DNA from: Streptomyces sp. HD
GTDB taxonomy: Bacteria; Actinomycetota; Actinomycetes; Streptomycetales; Streptomycetaceae
Assembly (NCBI RefSeq): GCF_028369295.1
Contig: NZ_JAQMYP010000013.1
Coordinates: forward strand, 120,620 to 184,619
DNA: 64,000 nucleotides
Direction of reading: 5' to 3'
The translations under genes were made by a program, and so were the position numbers. This document shows, one piece after another, positions 42,097-49,926 of this stretch. Below the pieces are notes generated by a model, which saw only the letters and a program-made list of their open reading frames with translations, did not search any database and had not been told where the DNA came from. The first letter of the stretch is position 1. Each line of letters begins with the position of its first letter.

Positions 42097-43254
42097 CTAC
42101 TTCACGACGACGGCGGCGGCGAGCTTGGACAGCGGCTCCGCGAGGGAGTTGACACCGTCCGACAGCTCCTTGCGGTCGGCGTCGCCGACCTTGTCGTACG
42201 AGGTGAAGACGTACGACGACTTGTCCGCCCGGTACTTGTCGAGCAGCGTGTTCAGCGCGGCGAACTGCTTGTCGAGCTCGGTGACCAGCGCGGGGTCGTT
42301 CTCCTTGGCGACCGTCTTGAGCAGCTCGTACGACTTCTGCGCGCCCTCGACGTTGGCCTTGAAGTCGACCAGGTCGGTGTGCGAGTAGCGCTCCTCCTCG
42401 CCGGTGACCTTGCCGGTGGCGACCTCGTCGAGCAGCTCCTTGGCGCCGTTGGCCATGGTGGTCGGGTTGATCTCGGCCTTGCCGACCCGCTTCTGCCAGT
42501 CCTTGAGGTCGGTGATCAGCTGGTCGGCGAGCTTCTTGTCGCGGTCGGTGAGCTTCTTGTTCTTCCAGAGCGACCGCTCCAGGTAGTGCCAGCCGGTCCA
42601 GTCCTTCTCCAGTTCCTGGCCCGGCTTCAGGCCGTCCTCGCGCAGGTCGACCTTCGGGTCGATGTCGCCGAACGACTCGGCGACCGGCTCGGTGCGCTCC
42701 CAGCCGATACGGGAGGTGGCGTAGGCCTTCTTGGCGGCCTCGATGTCACCGTCCTTGACGGCCTTGGCGAACGCCTCCGCCTTCGGCAGCGTCTCGTCGG
42801 CCTGGGTCTGCGCGTACTCGCGGTAGGCGGCGACGGCCTTGTCCAGCCGCGGGTCGCGCTTGGCGGCCGAGCCCTTGCCGGTGGCCTTGACGGCCTGCCG
42901 GATGCCGTCGCCCTTCATGCCGGGCTTGCAGGCGATCGTGTAGTCGCCGGCCTTCACCTCGGCGGTGACGGTCTGCTTGGTGCCGGGGCCTATGTTCTCG
43001 CGCTCGGTGACGATGCGGTCGTCCGGGAAGAGGACGTAGACCTCGGTGACCTTGGACCCCTTGTTCTCGATGGCGAGTTCGACGTGCCCGGCCGGGAACT
43101 CCTTCTTCGACACCTCGCACTTGTCGTCCGTGGAGGTCACGTTGACGACCCGGTCACCGTCCGCGGAACTGCCCTTCTCGGTGCATCCCGTGACGGCGGT
43201 CAGCGCCGCCACGGCGGCGATGGCGGTGGTGACGGAGAGTCTGGCGGCGCGCAT
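42097..43254 (-). CDS. efeO: EfeO iron-binding lipoprotein
   Basis: 385 residues. Lipoprotein signal with lipobox AVTGC (Cys23). N-terminal cupredoxin-like domain (about 35-120) without the full copper set, C-terminal M75 peptidase-like domain with HxxE region DWTGWHYLERSLW. It hands iron to EfeU. ATG at 43254 with GGAG upstream; the open frame to 43299 has no homology. First of efeO-efeB-efeU; a DmdR/IdeR-type iron box lies 53-71 bp upstream. Confidence 0.95.
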   Translation of the reverse strand: MRAARLSVTTAIAAVAALTAVTGCTEKGSSADGDRVVNVTSTDDKCEVSKKEFPAGHVELAIENKGSKVTEVYVLFPDDRIVTERENIGPGTKQTVTAEVKAGDYTIACKPGMKGDGIRQAVKATGKGSAAKRDPRLDKAVAAYREYAQTQADETLPKAEAFAKAVKDGDIEAAKKAYATSRIGWERTEPVAESFGDIDPKVDLREDGLKPGQELEKDWTGWHYLERSLWKNKKLTDRDKKLADQLITDLKDWQKRVGKAEINPTTMANGAKELLDEVATGKVTGEEERYSHTDLVDFKANVEGAQKSYELLKTVAKENDPALVTELDKQFAALNTLLDKYRADKSSYVFTSYDKVGDADRKELSDGVNSLAEPLSKLAAAVVVK

Positions 43255-43306
43255 GAAGGCTCCAGGAGGTGGCCGGAAAGTGTGCGTGACGGGCCTCACA
43301 TCTAGG

Positions 43307-43325
43307 AAGGTGAGGCTCGCCTAAC
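43307..43325 (-). promoter_or_regulatory. iron box (DmdR/IdeR-type) upstream of efeO
   Basis: AAGGTGAGGCTCGCCTAAC; its GGTGAGGCT...CCTAA core matches the actinobacterial iron box TTAGGTTAGGCTAACCTAA at 13 of 16 central bases. A second half-like AAGGATTACCTAA follows at about 43332. Iron-loaded DmdR should repress efeOBU here. Confidence 0.7.
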
Positions 43326-43382
43326 GGAGATAAGGATTACCTAAGTGGCCAAAATTGATCCCATAGAAAGGTCAAAGGAACG

Positions 43383-43905
43383 TCAAAGATTGCGTCGAGG
43401 GGCCGCCAGCAGTGCTCGCGTTCGAGGATGCGAAAGCACTTCGACGGGCTGGTCGTAGACCTCCGACAGGAGCCGCTCGGAGAAGACCTCGGCGGGCGGC
43501 CCGTCCGCCGCGACCTTTCCGGCGCACAGAATCGCGACCTGGTGCGCGTACGCCGCCGCGAGCCCCAGGTCGTGCAGTACGGCGACGACGGCGTCCCCGG
43601 CCCGCGCCCGCTCCCGGCACACCCGCAGCACCAGCTCCTGGTGCCGGAGGTCCAGCGCCGACGTTCCAGAGCACCGACTCGGCGACTCGGTCGAGTTCGG
43701 TGCCGCCGAGGCCGGCGCGGTGTTGGAGGGAGGTGAGGACGTCGCCGACCGGTACCGGGTAGGCGCCGGTGCCCGCGGCGACCGGGACGAGGACGAGCAG
43801 GGCGACGAGCAGGCCGGCGCTCAGCGGCAGGCTGGTGCTGTGGCGTCTGGACGATGGGCCGTCCAGGGCGGTGGCCTCGGGGGTGGGCTTCTCCAGTACG
43901 GTCAC
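43383..43905 (-). pseudogene. chimeric remnant of heme ABC importer: hmuU start fused to hmuV end
   Basis: From a GTG at 43905 it reads VTVLEKPTPEA, then SAGLLVALLVLVPVAAGTGAYPVPVGDVLTSLQHRAG, then RVAESVLWNV, the N-terminus of a FecCD/HmuU permease. At about 43657 the sequence jumps, in another frame, to ALDLRHQELVLRVCRERARAGDAVVAVLHDLGLAAAYAHQVAILCAGKV, ending LAAPRRNL at 43383: the last 90 residues of the HmuV ATPase (H-loop included). Some 1.5 kb must have been deleted. Heme import by this route is lost. Confidence 0.9.
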
Positions 43906-43914
43906 GCGCAAAAC

Positions 43915-43933
43915 TTAGGTTAGCCTTACCTTC
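43915..43933 (+). promoter_or_regulatory. iron box (DmdR/IdeR-type) between hmu remnant and a small membrane protein
   Basis: TTAGGTTAGCCTTACCTTC fits the actinobacterial iron box at 15 of 19 bases. It lies 9 bp before the hmuU remnant start (minus) and 43 bp before the small ORF at 43976 (plus), so it could serve either direction. Confidence 0.8.
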
Positions 43934-43975
43934 GCTTGCTGCCGGTCATCGCGTCCGTCGCCCCGGAGGACCCCC

Positions 43976-44179
43976 ATGCCCTCACAGGTGCCCTTCGCCT
44001 CCCTCTCCCTCGGCGGGATCGGCATCGGCGGCGACGGCGGTGTCCCGATCCTGCCCATCGCCCTCACGGCCCTCGCCGTACTGCTGACGTCCGGCGTCGG
44101 CACCCTGGTCCTGCGCGGCCACCGCGATGACGGCGCGACGCCGGACACGGCCCACGACGAAGACCGACCCGAAGTCTGA
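43976..44179 (+). CDS. small membrane protein downstream of an iron box
   Basis: 67 residues. Gly-rich start (LSLGGIGIGGDGG), one membrane helix (VPILPIALTALAVLLTSGVGTLVL, about 23-46), then an acidic His-containing tail (RGHRDDGATPDTAHDEDRPEV). Strong ribosome site GGAGG six bases before the ATG and an iron box 43 bp upstream. I do not recognise a family; it may be a true iron-stress peptide or the anchor end of a lost HtaA-like heme-binding protein. Confidence 0.65.
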   Translation: MPSQVPFASLSLGGIGIGGDGGVPILPIALTALAVLLTSGVGTLVLRGHRDDGATPDTAHDEDRPEV

Positions 44180-44205
44180 TCCCGTGACTACGTAAGACTG
44201 TCCCC

Positions 44206-45102
44206 GTGCACAGGGGACACAGGGGACACAGAGAACTGCTGGGGCCGGGACGGCTCGTGCTCACCGCACAGGGCCGTCCGGATCCGCCGCCGCTGCGCTT
44301 CGAGACGGCGGGCGACGGCCGGATCCTGCTGCGGCAGGGGGAGCGGCCCCTGCTGCTGGGCCGTTCGGTGGGCGAGGGCTGTTGCCCGGAGCTGTATCTG
44401 CACCGCCTCGACGGCTACCGCTCGCCGTTGCCGCCGCTGCGCTCGACGACCATGCGCTCGTCCGTCGACTGGACGCACCAGTACGCCCGTTGGCTGGAGC
44501 AGTCGGATGGGACCCCCTTGCGGGACGGGCGCTGGGAGCTGGCCCGCCGCACCCGCTTCCCGCCAGGCATCTGGACCGACGACTTCGTACGGGACTGGCC
44601 GGGCGGCCGACTGGAGCTGTCGTGTGGCGGCGGCTGGCACGGAGTCCTCCCCCTGCGCCCGCTCTCGCCCCCGGACGCCGGGCGGGTGAAGGCGTACCGC
44701 AAACACGCCCGCGAGGGCACCCTCGCGCCCGTCCTGCTGTGGTGGGTGACCTTCCTCGACGGCTGGGTCGTCCTCGACGGCCACGACCGGGCGGTGGCGG
44801 CACTGGCGGAGGAGCGGACACCGGAGTGCGTGGAGCTGAGCCAGGTGCCCGACGAGGAGGACTGGCGGCGGGGGGTCGCAGGGGTGACCGAGGGGCACGA
44901 GCACCGCATGCGACAACTGGAGGCTCTCCCCGACGATCCGGCCACGGAACGCCAACGGGCCGCCATGGAAAGGGCGTACGCCGAAACGATCGCCTCGCTG
45001 CCCTACGGTGTGCCTCCCTCGCGCTTCCTTCCGCTCCCCGGCGGCGCCCCCGCCTGGGACGACCTCGCCGCTCGGGTGATGTTTCAATTTCCCCGTGACT
45101 GA
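44206..45102 (+). CDS. conserved protein of unknown function
   Basis: 298 residues, soluble, no family recognised. Trp-rich middle (VLLWWVTFLDGWVVLDGHDRAVAALAEE) in which the phrase LDGHDRAVAAL hints at ParB-like sulfiredoxin folds, but this is weak. No good ribosome site before the GTG; TAAGACT ends about 6-10 bp upstream, so it may be leaderless. It overlaps the following PhzF-like gene by 8 bp, implying co-expression. Confidence 0.72.
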   Translation: MHRGHRGHRELLGPGRLVLTAQGRPDPPPLRFETAGDGRILLRQGERPLLLGRSVGEGCCPELYLHRLDGYRSPLPPLRSTTMRSSVDWTHQYARWLEQSDGTPLRDGRWELARRTRFPPGIWTDDFVRDWPGGRLELSCGGGWHGVLPLRPLSPPDAGRVKAYRKHAREGTLAPVLLWWVTFLDGWVVLDGHDRAVAALAEERTPECVELSQVPDEEDWRRGVAGVTEGHEHRMRQLEALPDDPATERQRAAMERAYAETIASLPYGVPPSRFLPLPGGAPAWDDLAARVMFQFPRD

Positions 45103-45739
45103 CTACGACGTCCTCCGCGTCTTCTGCGGCCCCAAGGGCGGCTACGGCAACGAACTCGGTGTCGTCCGGGACGGCTCGGTGGTTCCCGAGCGCAGTGACC
45201 GGCAGGCGATGGCGGCGAAGTTCGGCTTCAGCGAGACCGTGTTCGTAGACGATCCCGAGCGCGGGGTCATCGACATCTACACGCCCTCCGTGCGGCTGCC
45301 GTTCGCCGGCTACCCCTGTGTCGGTACGGCCTGGCTGCTCGACGTGCCCGAACTGGTCACCCCGGCCGGAGTGGTGGGCGCGCGGCTGGACGGGGAGTTC
45401 AGCTGGATCGAGGCGCGGGCGGAGTGGGCGCCGCCGCGCACCCTGCGGCAGTACGCGACCGCCGCCGAGGTGGAGGAGCTCGCGGTACCCCCGGCCGGTG
45501 AGTGGATCTACGCCTGGGCGTGGGAGGACGAGGCCGCCGGACGTGTCCGTGCCCGTGGCTTCCCCGGCCGGGGTGACGGCGTCGAGGAGGACGAGGCGAC
45601 CGGTGCGGCGGCCATCCAGCTCACCCACAAGCTGGGCCGCGCCCTCAACATCACGCAGGGCTCCGGCTCGCAGCTCCTCACCGCCCCGCAGCCCGGGGAC
45701 TGGGTCGAACTCGGCGGCCGGGTCGTCCTGGAGCAGTGA
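45095..45739 (+). CDS. PhzF-family isomerase-like protein (short form)
   Basis: 214 residues. N-terminal half carries VLRVFCGPKGGYGNELGVV (the PhzF FT-x-GNPLAVV block, here diverged), AAKFGFSETVFV with the catalytic Glu, and PFAGYPCVGTAWLL. C-terminal half has DEATGAAAIQLTHKLG (normally DPATGSA) and QGSGSQLLTAP. Shorter than the usual 260-300 residues because the second-domain strands are trimmed. It overlaps the upstream gene. Substrate unknown. Confidence 0.87.
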   Translation: MTDYDVLRVFCGPKGGYGNELGVVRDGSVVPERSDRQAMAAKFGFSETVFVDDPERGVIDIYTPSVRLPFAGYPCVGTAWLLDVPELVTPAGVVGARLDGEFSWIEARAEWAPPRTLRQYATAAEVEELAVPPAGEWIYAWAWEDEAAGRVRARGFPGRGDGVEEDEATGAAAIQLTHKLGRALNITQGSGSQLLTAPQPGDWVELGGRVVLEQ

Positions 45740-45785
45740 GCGCCCCTGGGGCGCAGGGGCGCGGGGGGCGCGGGCACCCTGTCGT

Positions 45786-46433
45786 TCAGGCGCTCAGTGG
45801 GAACTCCTCGCCCAGTGCCCTGAACACCGCCGTGTTCAGGGCGAACGCCCTCTTGCACTCGGTCACGATCCGCTGCTTCTCCAGGTCGTCCGCGCGGACC
45901 CCGTCCAGCAGTTCGCGGTAACCCCGCTTGAACGCCGCCGGGTTGGAGATCTCCTCGAAGACGTAGAAACGGACGCCGTCTCCCTTGCGGGCGAAGCCCC
46001 AGGTCTTCTCCGCCTTGTCGCGGATGATCTGACCGCCGGAGAGGTCGCCGAGGTAGCGGGTGTAGTGGTGGGCGATGTAGCCGGCAGGCCAGTCTCGGGC
46101 GCACTCCCGCACCCGGTCCGCGTAGGCCCGAGTGGCCGGCAGCGCGGACACGCCTGTTCGCCAGTCCGGACCCCGCAGATGCGCCAGGTCCCGCTCCAGT
46201 GACGTCAGCCGGAACAGCTCCGGCTGGATGAAGGGGCCGGTCACCGGGTCCGACGCCAGCCGCTCGGTGCCGGTCTCCAGGGCCTCGTACACGAACCACA
46301 GCTGCTCGGTGTAGCGCGCGTACGCGTCGACGCCGAGCCGTCCGCCGAGCAGGTCGCTCATGAACGTGGAGGTCTCGGCCTCCACGTGCTGTTCATGGGA
46401 CGCGGTGCGGATGAGTGTCGAGAAGGACTCCAT
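45786..46433 (-). CDS. hmuO: heme oxygenase (biliverdin-producing)
   Basis: 215 residues. Proximal His in RTASHEQHVEAET (about 12-15), distal helix with YLGDLSGGQII, and a helical C-terminus NTAVFRALGEEF. It opens heme to biliverdin, CO and iron. The Met at 46433 is preferred; the first in-frame Met (46442) sits right on the ribosome site. An iron box lies 14-32 bp upstream. It remains intact although the adjacent heme importer is ruined. Confidence 0.95.
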   Translation of the reverse strand: MESFSTLIRTASHEQHVEAETSTFMSDLLGGRLGVDAYARYTEQLWFVYEALETGTERLASDPVTGPFIQPELFRLTSLERDLAHLRGPDWRTGVSALPATRAYADRVRECARDWPAGYIAHHYTRYLGDLSGGQIIRDKAEKTWGFARKGDGVRFYVFEEISNPAAFKRGYRELLDGVRADDLEKQRIVTECKRAFALNTAVFRALGEEFPLSA

Positions 46434-46446
46434 GGGCCACATCCTC

Positions 46447-46465
46447 TAAGGTAAGGCTTACCTAA
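46447..46465 (-). promoter_or_regulatory. hmuO: iron box (DmdR/IdeR-type) of heme oxygenase
   Basis: TAAGGTAAGGCTTACCTAA, near-palindromic and matching the consensus iron box at 16 of 19 bases. The strongest of the three in the window; directly upstream of the heme oxygenase gene. Confidence 0.88.
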
Positions 46466-46510
46466 GTCAATAGCTTGCCGACACCCTGTCGGTAAAAGCG
46501 TACAAGAGAA

Positions 46511-46533
46511 AGCCCGCCTTGGCAGGGCGGGCT
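46511..46533 (-). terminator. hairpin terminator after methionine aminopeptidase gene
   Basis: AGCCCGCC, 7-base loop, GGCGGGCT: perfect 8-bp GC-rich stem 14 bp beyond the map stop, followed on the minus strand by TTCTCTTGTA. Confidence 0.75.
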
Positions 46534-46546
46534 CGGTGATCGATGA

Positions 46547-47404
46547 TCAGGGCAGTGTGAGGATCTCCGTCCCCGTCTCCGTCACCACCAGCGTGTGCTC
46601 GAACTGGGCCGTCCGCTTCCGGTCCTTCGTGACGACCGTCCAGCCGTCGTCCCACATGTCGTACTCGTGTGTGCCCAGCGTCAGCATCGGCTCGATCGTG
46701 AACGTCATCCCGGGCTGGATCACTGTCGTCGCGTGCGGGCTGTCGTAGTGCGGGATGATCAGGCCCGAGTGGAACGACGAGTTGATGCCGTGGCCGGTGA
46801 AGTCGCGGACCACGCCGTAGCCGAAGCGTTTGGCGTACGACTCGATCACGCGGCCGATGACATTGATCTGGCGGCCCGGCTTGACCGCCTTGATCGCGCG
46901 GTTCAGGGACTCGCGGGTGCGCTCCACCAGCAGGCGGCTCTCCTCGTCCACGTCGCCCACCAGGTACGTGGCGTTGTTGTCGCCGTGCACCCCGCCGATG
47001 TACGCCGTCACGTCGAGGTTGATGATGTCGCCGTCGCGCAGCACCGTGGAGTCGGGGATCCCGTGGCAGATCACCTCGTTGACGCTCGTGCACAGCGACT
47101 TGGGGAAGTTGCGGTATCCGAGCGTCGAGGGGTAGGCGCCGTGGTCGCACATGTACTCGTGCGCCACCTTGTCCAGCTCGTCCGTCGTCACACCGGGCGC
47201 GATCAGCTTCGCGGCCTCCGCCATCGCCCGCGCGGCGATCCGCCCGGCGACACGCATCGCCTCGACGGTCTCCGGGGTCTGCACCTCCGGACCCGTGTAC
47301 GGCGTCGGCGCGGGCTTGCCGACATACTCGGGGCGACGGATGTTTCCGGGCACGGAACGGGTGGGGGACAGTTCCCCGGGCACGAGCAGCGACTGGCCAG
47401 ACAT
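46547..47404 (-). CDS. map: methionine aminopeptidase type I
   Basis: 285 residues with an extended N-terminus of about 40 residues (as in actinobacterial MapB). Metal ligands appear in order: INLDVTAYIGGVHGDNNATY (two Asp), FTGHGINSSFH (His), FTIEPM (Glu), QFEHTLVV (Glu). It removes the initiator Met from nascent proteins. The hairpin at 46511-46533 ends the transcript; divergent from the 76-residue ORF. Confidence 0.96.
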   Translation of the reverse strand: MSGQSLLVPGELSPTRSVPGNIRRPEYVGKPAPTPYTGPEVQTPETVEAMRVAGRIAARAMAEAAKLIAPGVTTDELDKVAHEYMCDHGAYPSTLGYRNFPKSLCTSVNEVICHGIPDSTVLRDGDIINLDVTAYIGGVHGDNNATYLVGDVDEESRLLVERTRESLNRAIKAVKPGRQINVIGRVIESYAKRFGYGVVRDFTGHGINSSFHSGLIIPHYDSPHATTVIQPGMTFTIEPMLTLGTHEYDMWDDGWTVVTKDRKRTAQFEHTLVVTETGTEILTLP

Positions 47405-47461
47405 GCAGCGAGTCTAACCAGCGGCCATGGGGGAACATGACGGTGGCGAGAGGAGCCGGTC

Positions 47462-47692
47462 ATGGCCTTGTTCAAGAAGCGCACGGTGGGGAAGCCGGGG
47501 GAGTGGTACTACTGCCTCGTCCACAAGAAGGTCGAGGAGGGCCCGGAGTGCCCGGCCAAGGACCGCTTCGGGCCGTACGCCACCCGCGAGGAGGCCCAGC
47601 AGGCGATGGACCTGGCGCGGGAGCGGAACCTGGAGTGGGAGAACGACCCCAGGTGGCACGACGCCCCGACGGGCCCGGCGGACGAGAGCTGA
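47462..47692 (+). CDS. small conserved protein of unknown function
   Basis: 76 residues: MALFKKRTVGKPGEWYYCLVHKKVEEGPECPAKDRFGPYATREEAQQAMDLARERNLEWENDPRWH. Aromatic and charged with two Cys, an SPOR-like short alpha/beta look (YYCLVHKKVEEG, then AxREEAQQAM helix). Ribosome site GGAG upstream. Its stop is immediately followed by the stop of the convergent MFS gene. Confidence 0.85.
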   Translation: MALFKKRTVGKPGEWYYCLVHKKVEEGPECPAKDRFGPYATREEAQQAMDLARERNLEWENDPRWHDAPTGPADES

Positions 47693-47701
47693 TCAGCTCT
47701 C
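47684..47701. terminator. perfect 18-bp palindrome holding both stop codons of convergent genes
   Basis: GAGAGCTGATCAGCTCTC is its own reverse complement. TGA of the plus gene (47690-47692) and of the minus gene (47695-47693) are both inside it. As RNA it gives a 7-bp stem with a GATC loop on either strand, so it may end transcription both ways. There is no U-run. Confidence 0.5.
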
Positions 47702-49054
47702 CGCCGGTGATGCCGCCGGAGACGCCGCAGGTGAGGGCGCGGGGGCGGCAGCGGCCGATGTCGCCGCCCGCTGTTCCCGCACCCGTACCGCGTGCTCGTT
47801 CGTGCGCGCGTCGTACGACATCAGCTTCGGCAGACACAGCGCCAGCAGCCCCACCGCGCCCACGCACACCAGCCCGCCCGACCAGATCGACGTCCTGACG
47901 CCCTTCCAGGCGGCGACGCCACCCGTGTAGGTCTGGCCGAGCTGCGGGCCCACCGAGTACGAGAGCAACTCGATCCCGGCGAGCCGGCCGCGCAGCTCGT
48001 CCGGGATCGTCTGGTTCCACATCACCCCGCGGAAGAGGCCGCTGACCATGTCGGCGGCGCCGCCCAGGGTCAGGAACAGCAGCACCAGCCAGACGTTTCC
48101 CGAGACGCCGGCGGCGGCGATCGCCACGCCCCACAGCGCCGCCGACAGCACGACGGCCCGCCCGTGCCGGTGCACCCGCGAGGTCCAGCCGCTGGTCAGA
48201 CTCACCAGCATCGCCCCGGCCGGGACGGCGGCGTACATCAGGCCCAGCGACCAAGGAGCATCCAACTCGTCGGCGAGGAACGGCAGTACGGCGAGCGGCA
48301 GCGCGAACAGCATCGCCACGATGTCGATGACATACGTGCCGAGCAGCTCCTTGCGGCTCCAGGCGTACCGGGCGCCCTCGGCGATGGCCTTGAGCGACGG
48401 CTTCGCGGCCTCGTGGGACGCGGGGGAGGGGGCGATGCCGAGCGTGAGCAGCACGGAGGCGGCGAAGGTCAGCAGGTCCGCGCCGTATGCCCAGCCGAGC
48501 CCCGCGTACGCGACGACCACACCGGCCAGGGCCGGGCCCGCCACACCGCCGGCCTGCCAGCGCAGCGCGTTCAGCGAGGCGGCGGCCGGGAGATGGTCGT
48601 GGGCCACGATCCGGGGCCACAGGGCGTCCAGGGCGGGGCGCTGCACCGAGACCAGCGCGGACGACAGGGCGGCGACGGCGTACAGCGGCCAGAGGGCGGG
48701 GCTCGGCAGCAGCGCGTTGACCAGCAGCGCCGCGCTCAGCAGGCCCTGCCCGACCTCCGTCCACAGGATCAGCTTCCGCTTGTCGAGGGCGTCGGCGAGC
48801 GCGCCCCCGTACAGCCCGAAGACGATCAGCGGCACCAGCTCCACGGCCCCGATCGCCCCCACCGCCGCCGCGGACCCGGTGAGCTCCTTGATCTGCACGG
48901 GCAGCGCGACGAACGTCAGAAAGCTCCCGAAGTACGAGATCAACCCCGCCAGCCACAGCTTCCGGAAGTCGGCGGAGGCGCGCCAAGGGGTGAGGTCGGG
49001 GAGTACGGCACGCAGACGGGAGCGCGACGCCGGGGTGGGGGGATCGTCGGTCAC
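47693..49054 (-). CDS. MFS transporter, EntS-like
   Basis: 453 residues, twelve helices, with ASADFRKLWLAGLISYFGSFLTFVALPVQIKELTGSAAAVG and GLYGGALADALDKRKL, the pattern of EntS/enterobactin-exporter-like MFS proteins. The C-terminus is an Ala/Pro/Ser run. Substrate unknown; no iron box or siderophore gene is next to it, so the export role is by family only. Confidence 0.9.
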   Translation of the reverse strand: MTDDPPTPASRSRLRAVLPDLTPWRASADFRKLWLAGLISYFGSFLTFVALPVQIKELTGSAAAVGAIGAVELVPLIVFGLYGGALADALDKRKLILWTEVGQGLLSAALLVNALLPSPALWPLYAVAALSSALVSVQRPALDALWPRIVAHDHLPAAASLNALRWQAGGVAGPALAGVVVAYAGLGWAYGADLLTFAASVLLTLGIAPSPASHEAAKPSLKAIAEGARYAWSRKELLGTYVIDIVAMLFALPLAVLPFLADELDAPWSLGLMYAAVPAGAMLVSLTSGWTSRVHRHGRAVVLSAALWGVAIAAAGVSGNVWLVLLFLTLGGAADMVSGLFRGVMWNQTIPDELRGRLAGIELLSYSVGPQLGQTYTGGVAAWKGVRTSIWSGGLVCVGAVGLLALCLPKLMSYDARTNEHAVRVREQRAATSAAAAPAPSPAASPAASPAES

Positions 49055-49145
49055 GAGGGGCCATGCTCGGGTGGGCGGGTACTGGAGGCAAACGGTTTTG
49101 CGGGCTCGGGTACCGAATGGGACGGCGCGCTACGAGACGGGCTCG

Positions 49146-49748
49146 CTACCAGCGGGCAGGCGGCGGTGCCGTCAGCGATTCGGCCAGGCGGGCCAGGCGG
49201 TCGCGCAGGCGTCGGCGTCCCCTCGGACAGGGCAGCGCGTTCTCGCCGGCCGCCGCGCTCACCAGGTGCTGCACGGTGTCCAGGTCCAGCTCCGCCCCCT
49301 CCGGCACGGCCAGCGTCTCGTGCGCCATGGCCGTCAGCTCCCCCTCCCCGGGGCCGAGCGCCAGCACCGTCGCCCCGGCCTGCCGCGCGTCGTGCACCCG
49401 TTCCAGAAGCGGTGCTCCCGGCCCTCCCGGCGACACCACCAGCAGCGTCTCCCCGCGCCGCGCCGCCGCCAACCGCCCGAGGCCGACCGCCAGATGCGCC
49501 GGATCCGAGGCGCGCGCGTCGTGCCGTACGAGTGTCGGGGCCAGCTCCGGCATCCCGGACCACGCGGCCTCGTCCACCAGATGGGCCGCCAGATGCCACG
49601 GCTCGTACTCCCGCGTGCCGACCAGCAGCAGCCCGCCCCCGTGCGCCACCGCCGACGCCCGCAGCGTCCCCGCGAACCGCCGTGTGGCCCCCAGCCACTC
49701 GGTCCCGGCGAGTACTTCGCGCAGCAACGCGACCCGTACGGCATCCAT
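49146..49748 (-). CDS. SIS-fold-like protein of unknown function
   Basis: 200 residues. GGGLLLVGTREYEPWHLAAHLVDEAAWSGMPELAPTLV and ETLLVVSPGGPGAPLLERVHDARQAGATVLALG resemble the Rossmann-like SIS sugar-phosphate-binding fold, but the usual SxxSGxT phosphate loop reads VSPGGPG, so binding is uncertain. Acidic and soluble. Monocistronic. 178 bp separate it from the divergent sialidase gene. Confidence 0.75.
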   Translation of the reverse strand: MDAVRVALLREVLAGTEWLGATRRFAGTLRASAVAHGGGLLLVGTREYEPWHLAAHLVDEAAWSGMPELAPTLVRHDARASDPAHLAVGLGRLAAARRGETLLVVSPGGPGAPLLERVHDARQAGATVLALGPGEGELTAMAHETLAVPEGAELDLDTVQHLVSAAAGENALPCPRGRRRLRDRLARLAESLTAPPPARW

Positions 49749-49926
49749 GCGACCGCATCCTGCCGCAACCGACCGTTCGTGACCGGGAGTTCACCACGAA
49801 TTCGCCCAACCTGGGCAGACCGATTCGTTATCCGCGCAACCACCCGCACAACTGTCCGAAGTCGTTCGCACAGTCGTCCGTACGGCCGCCCGTACGCGGT
49901 CGCGGCGACCGGCCCGAGGAGCCCTG

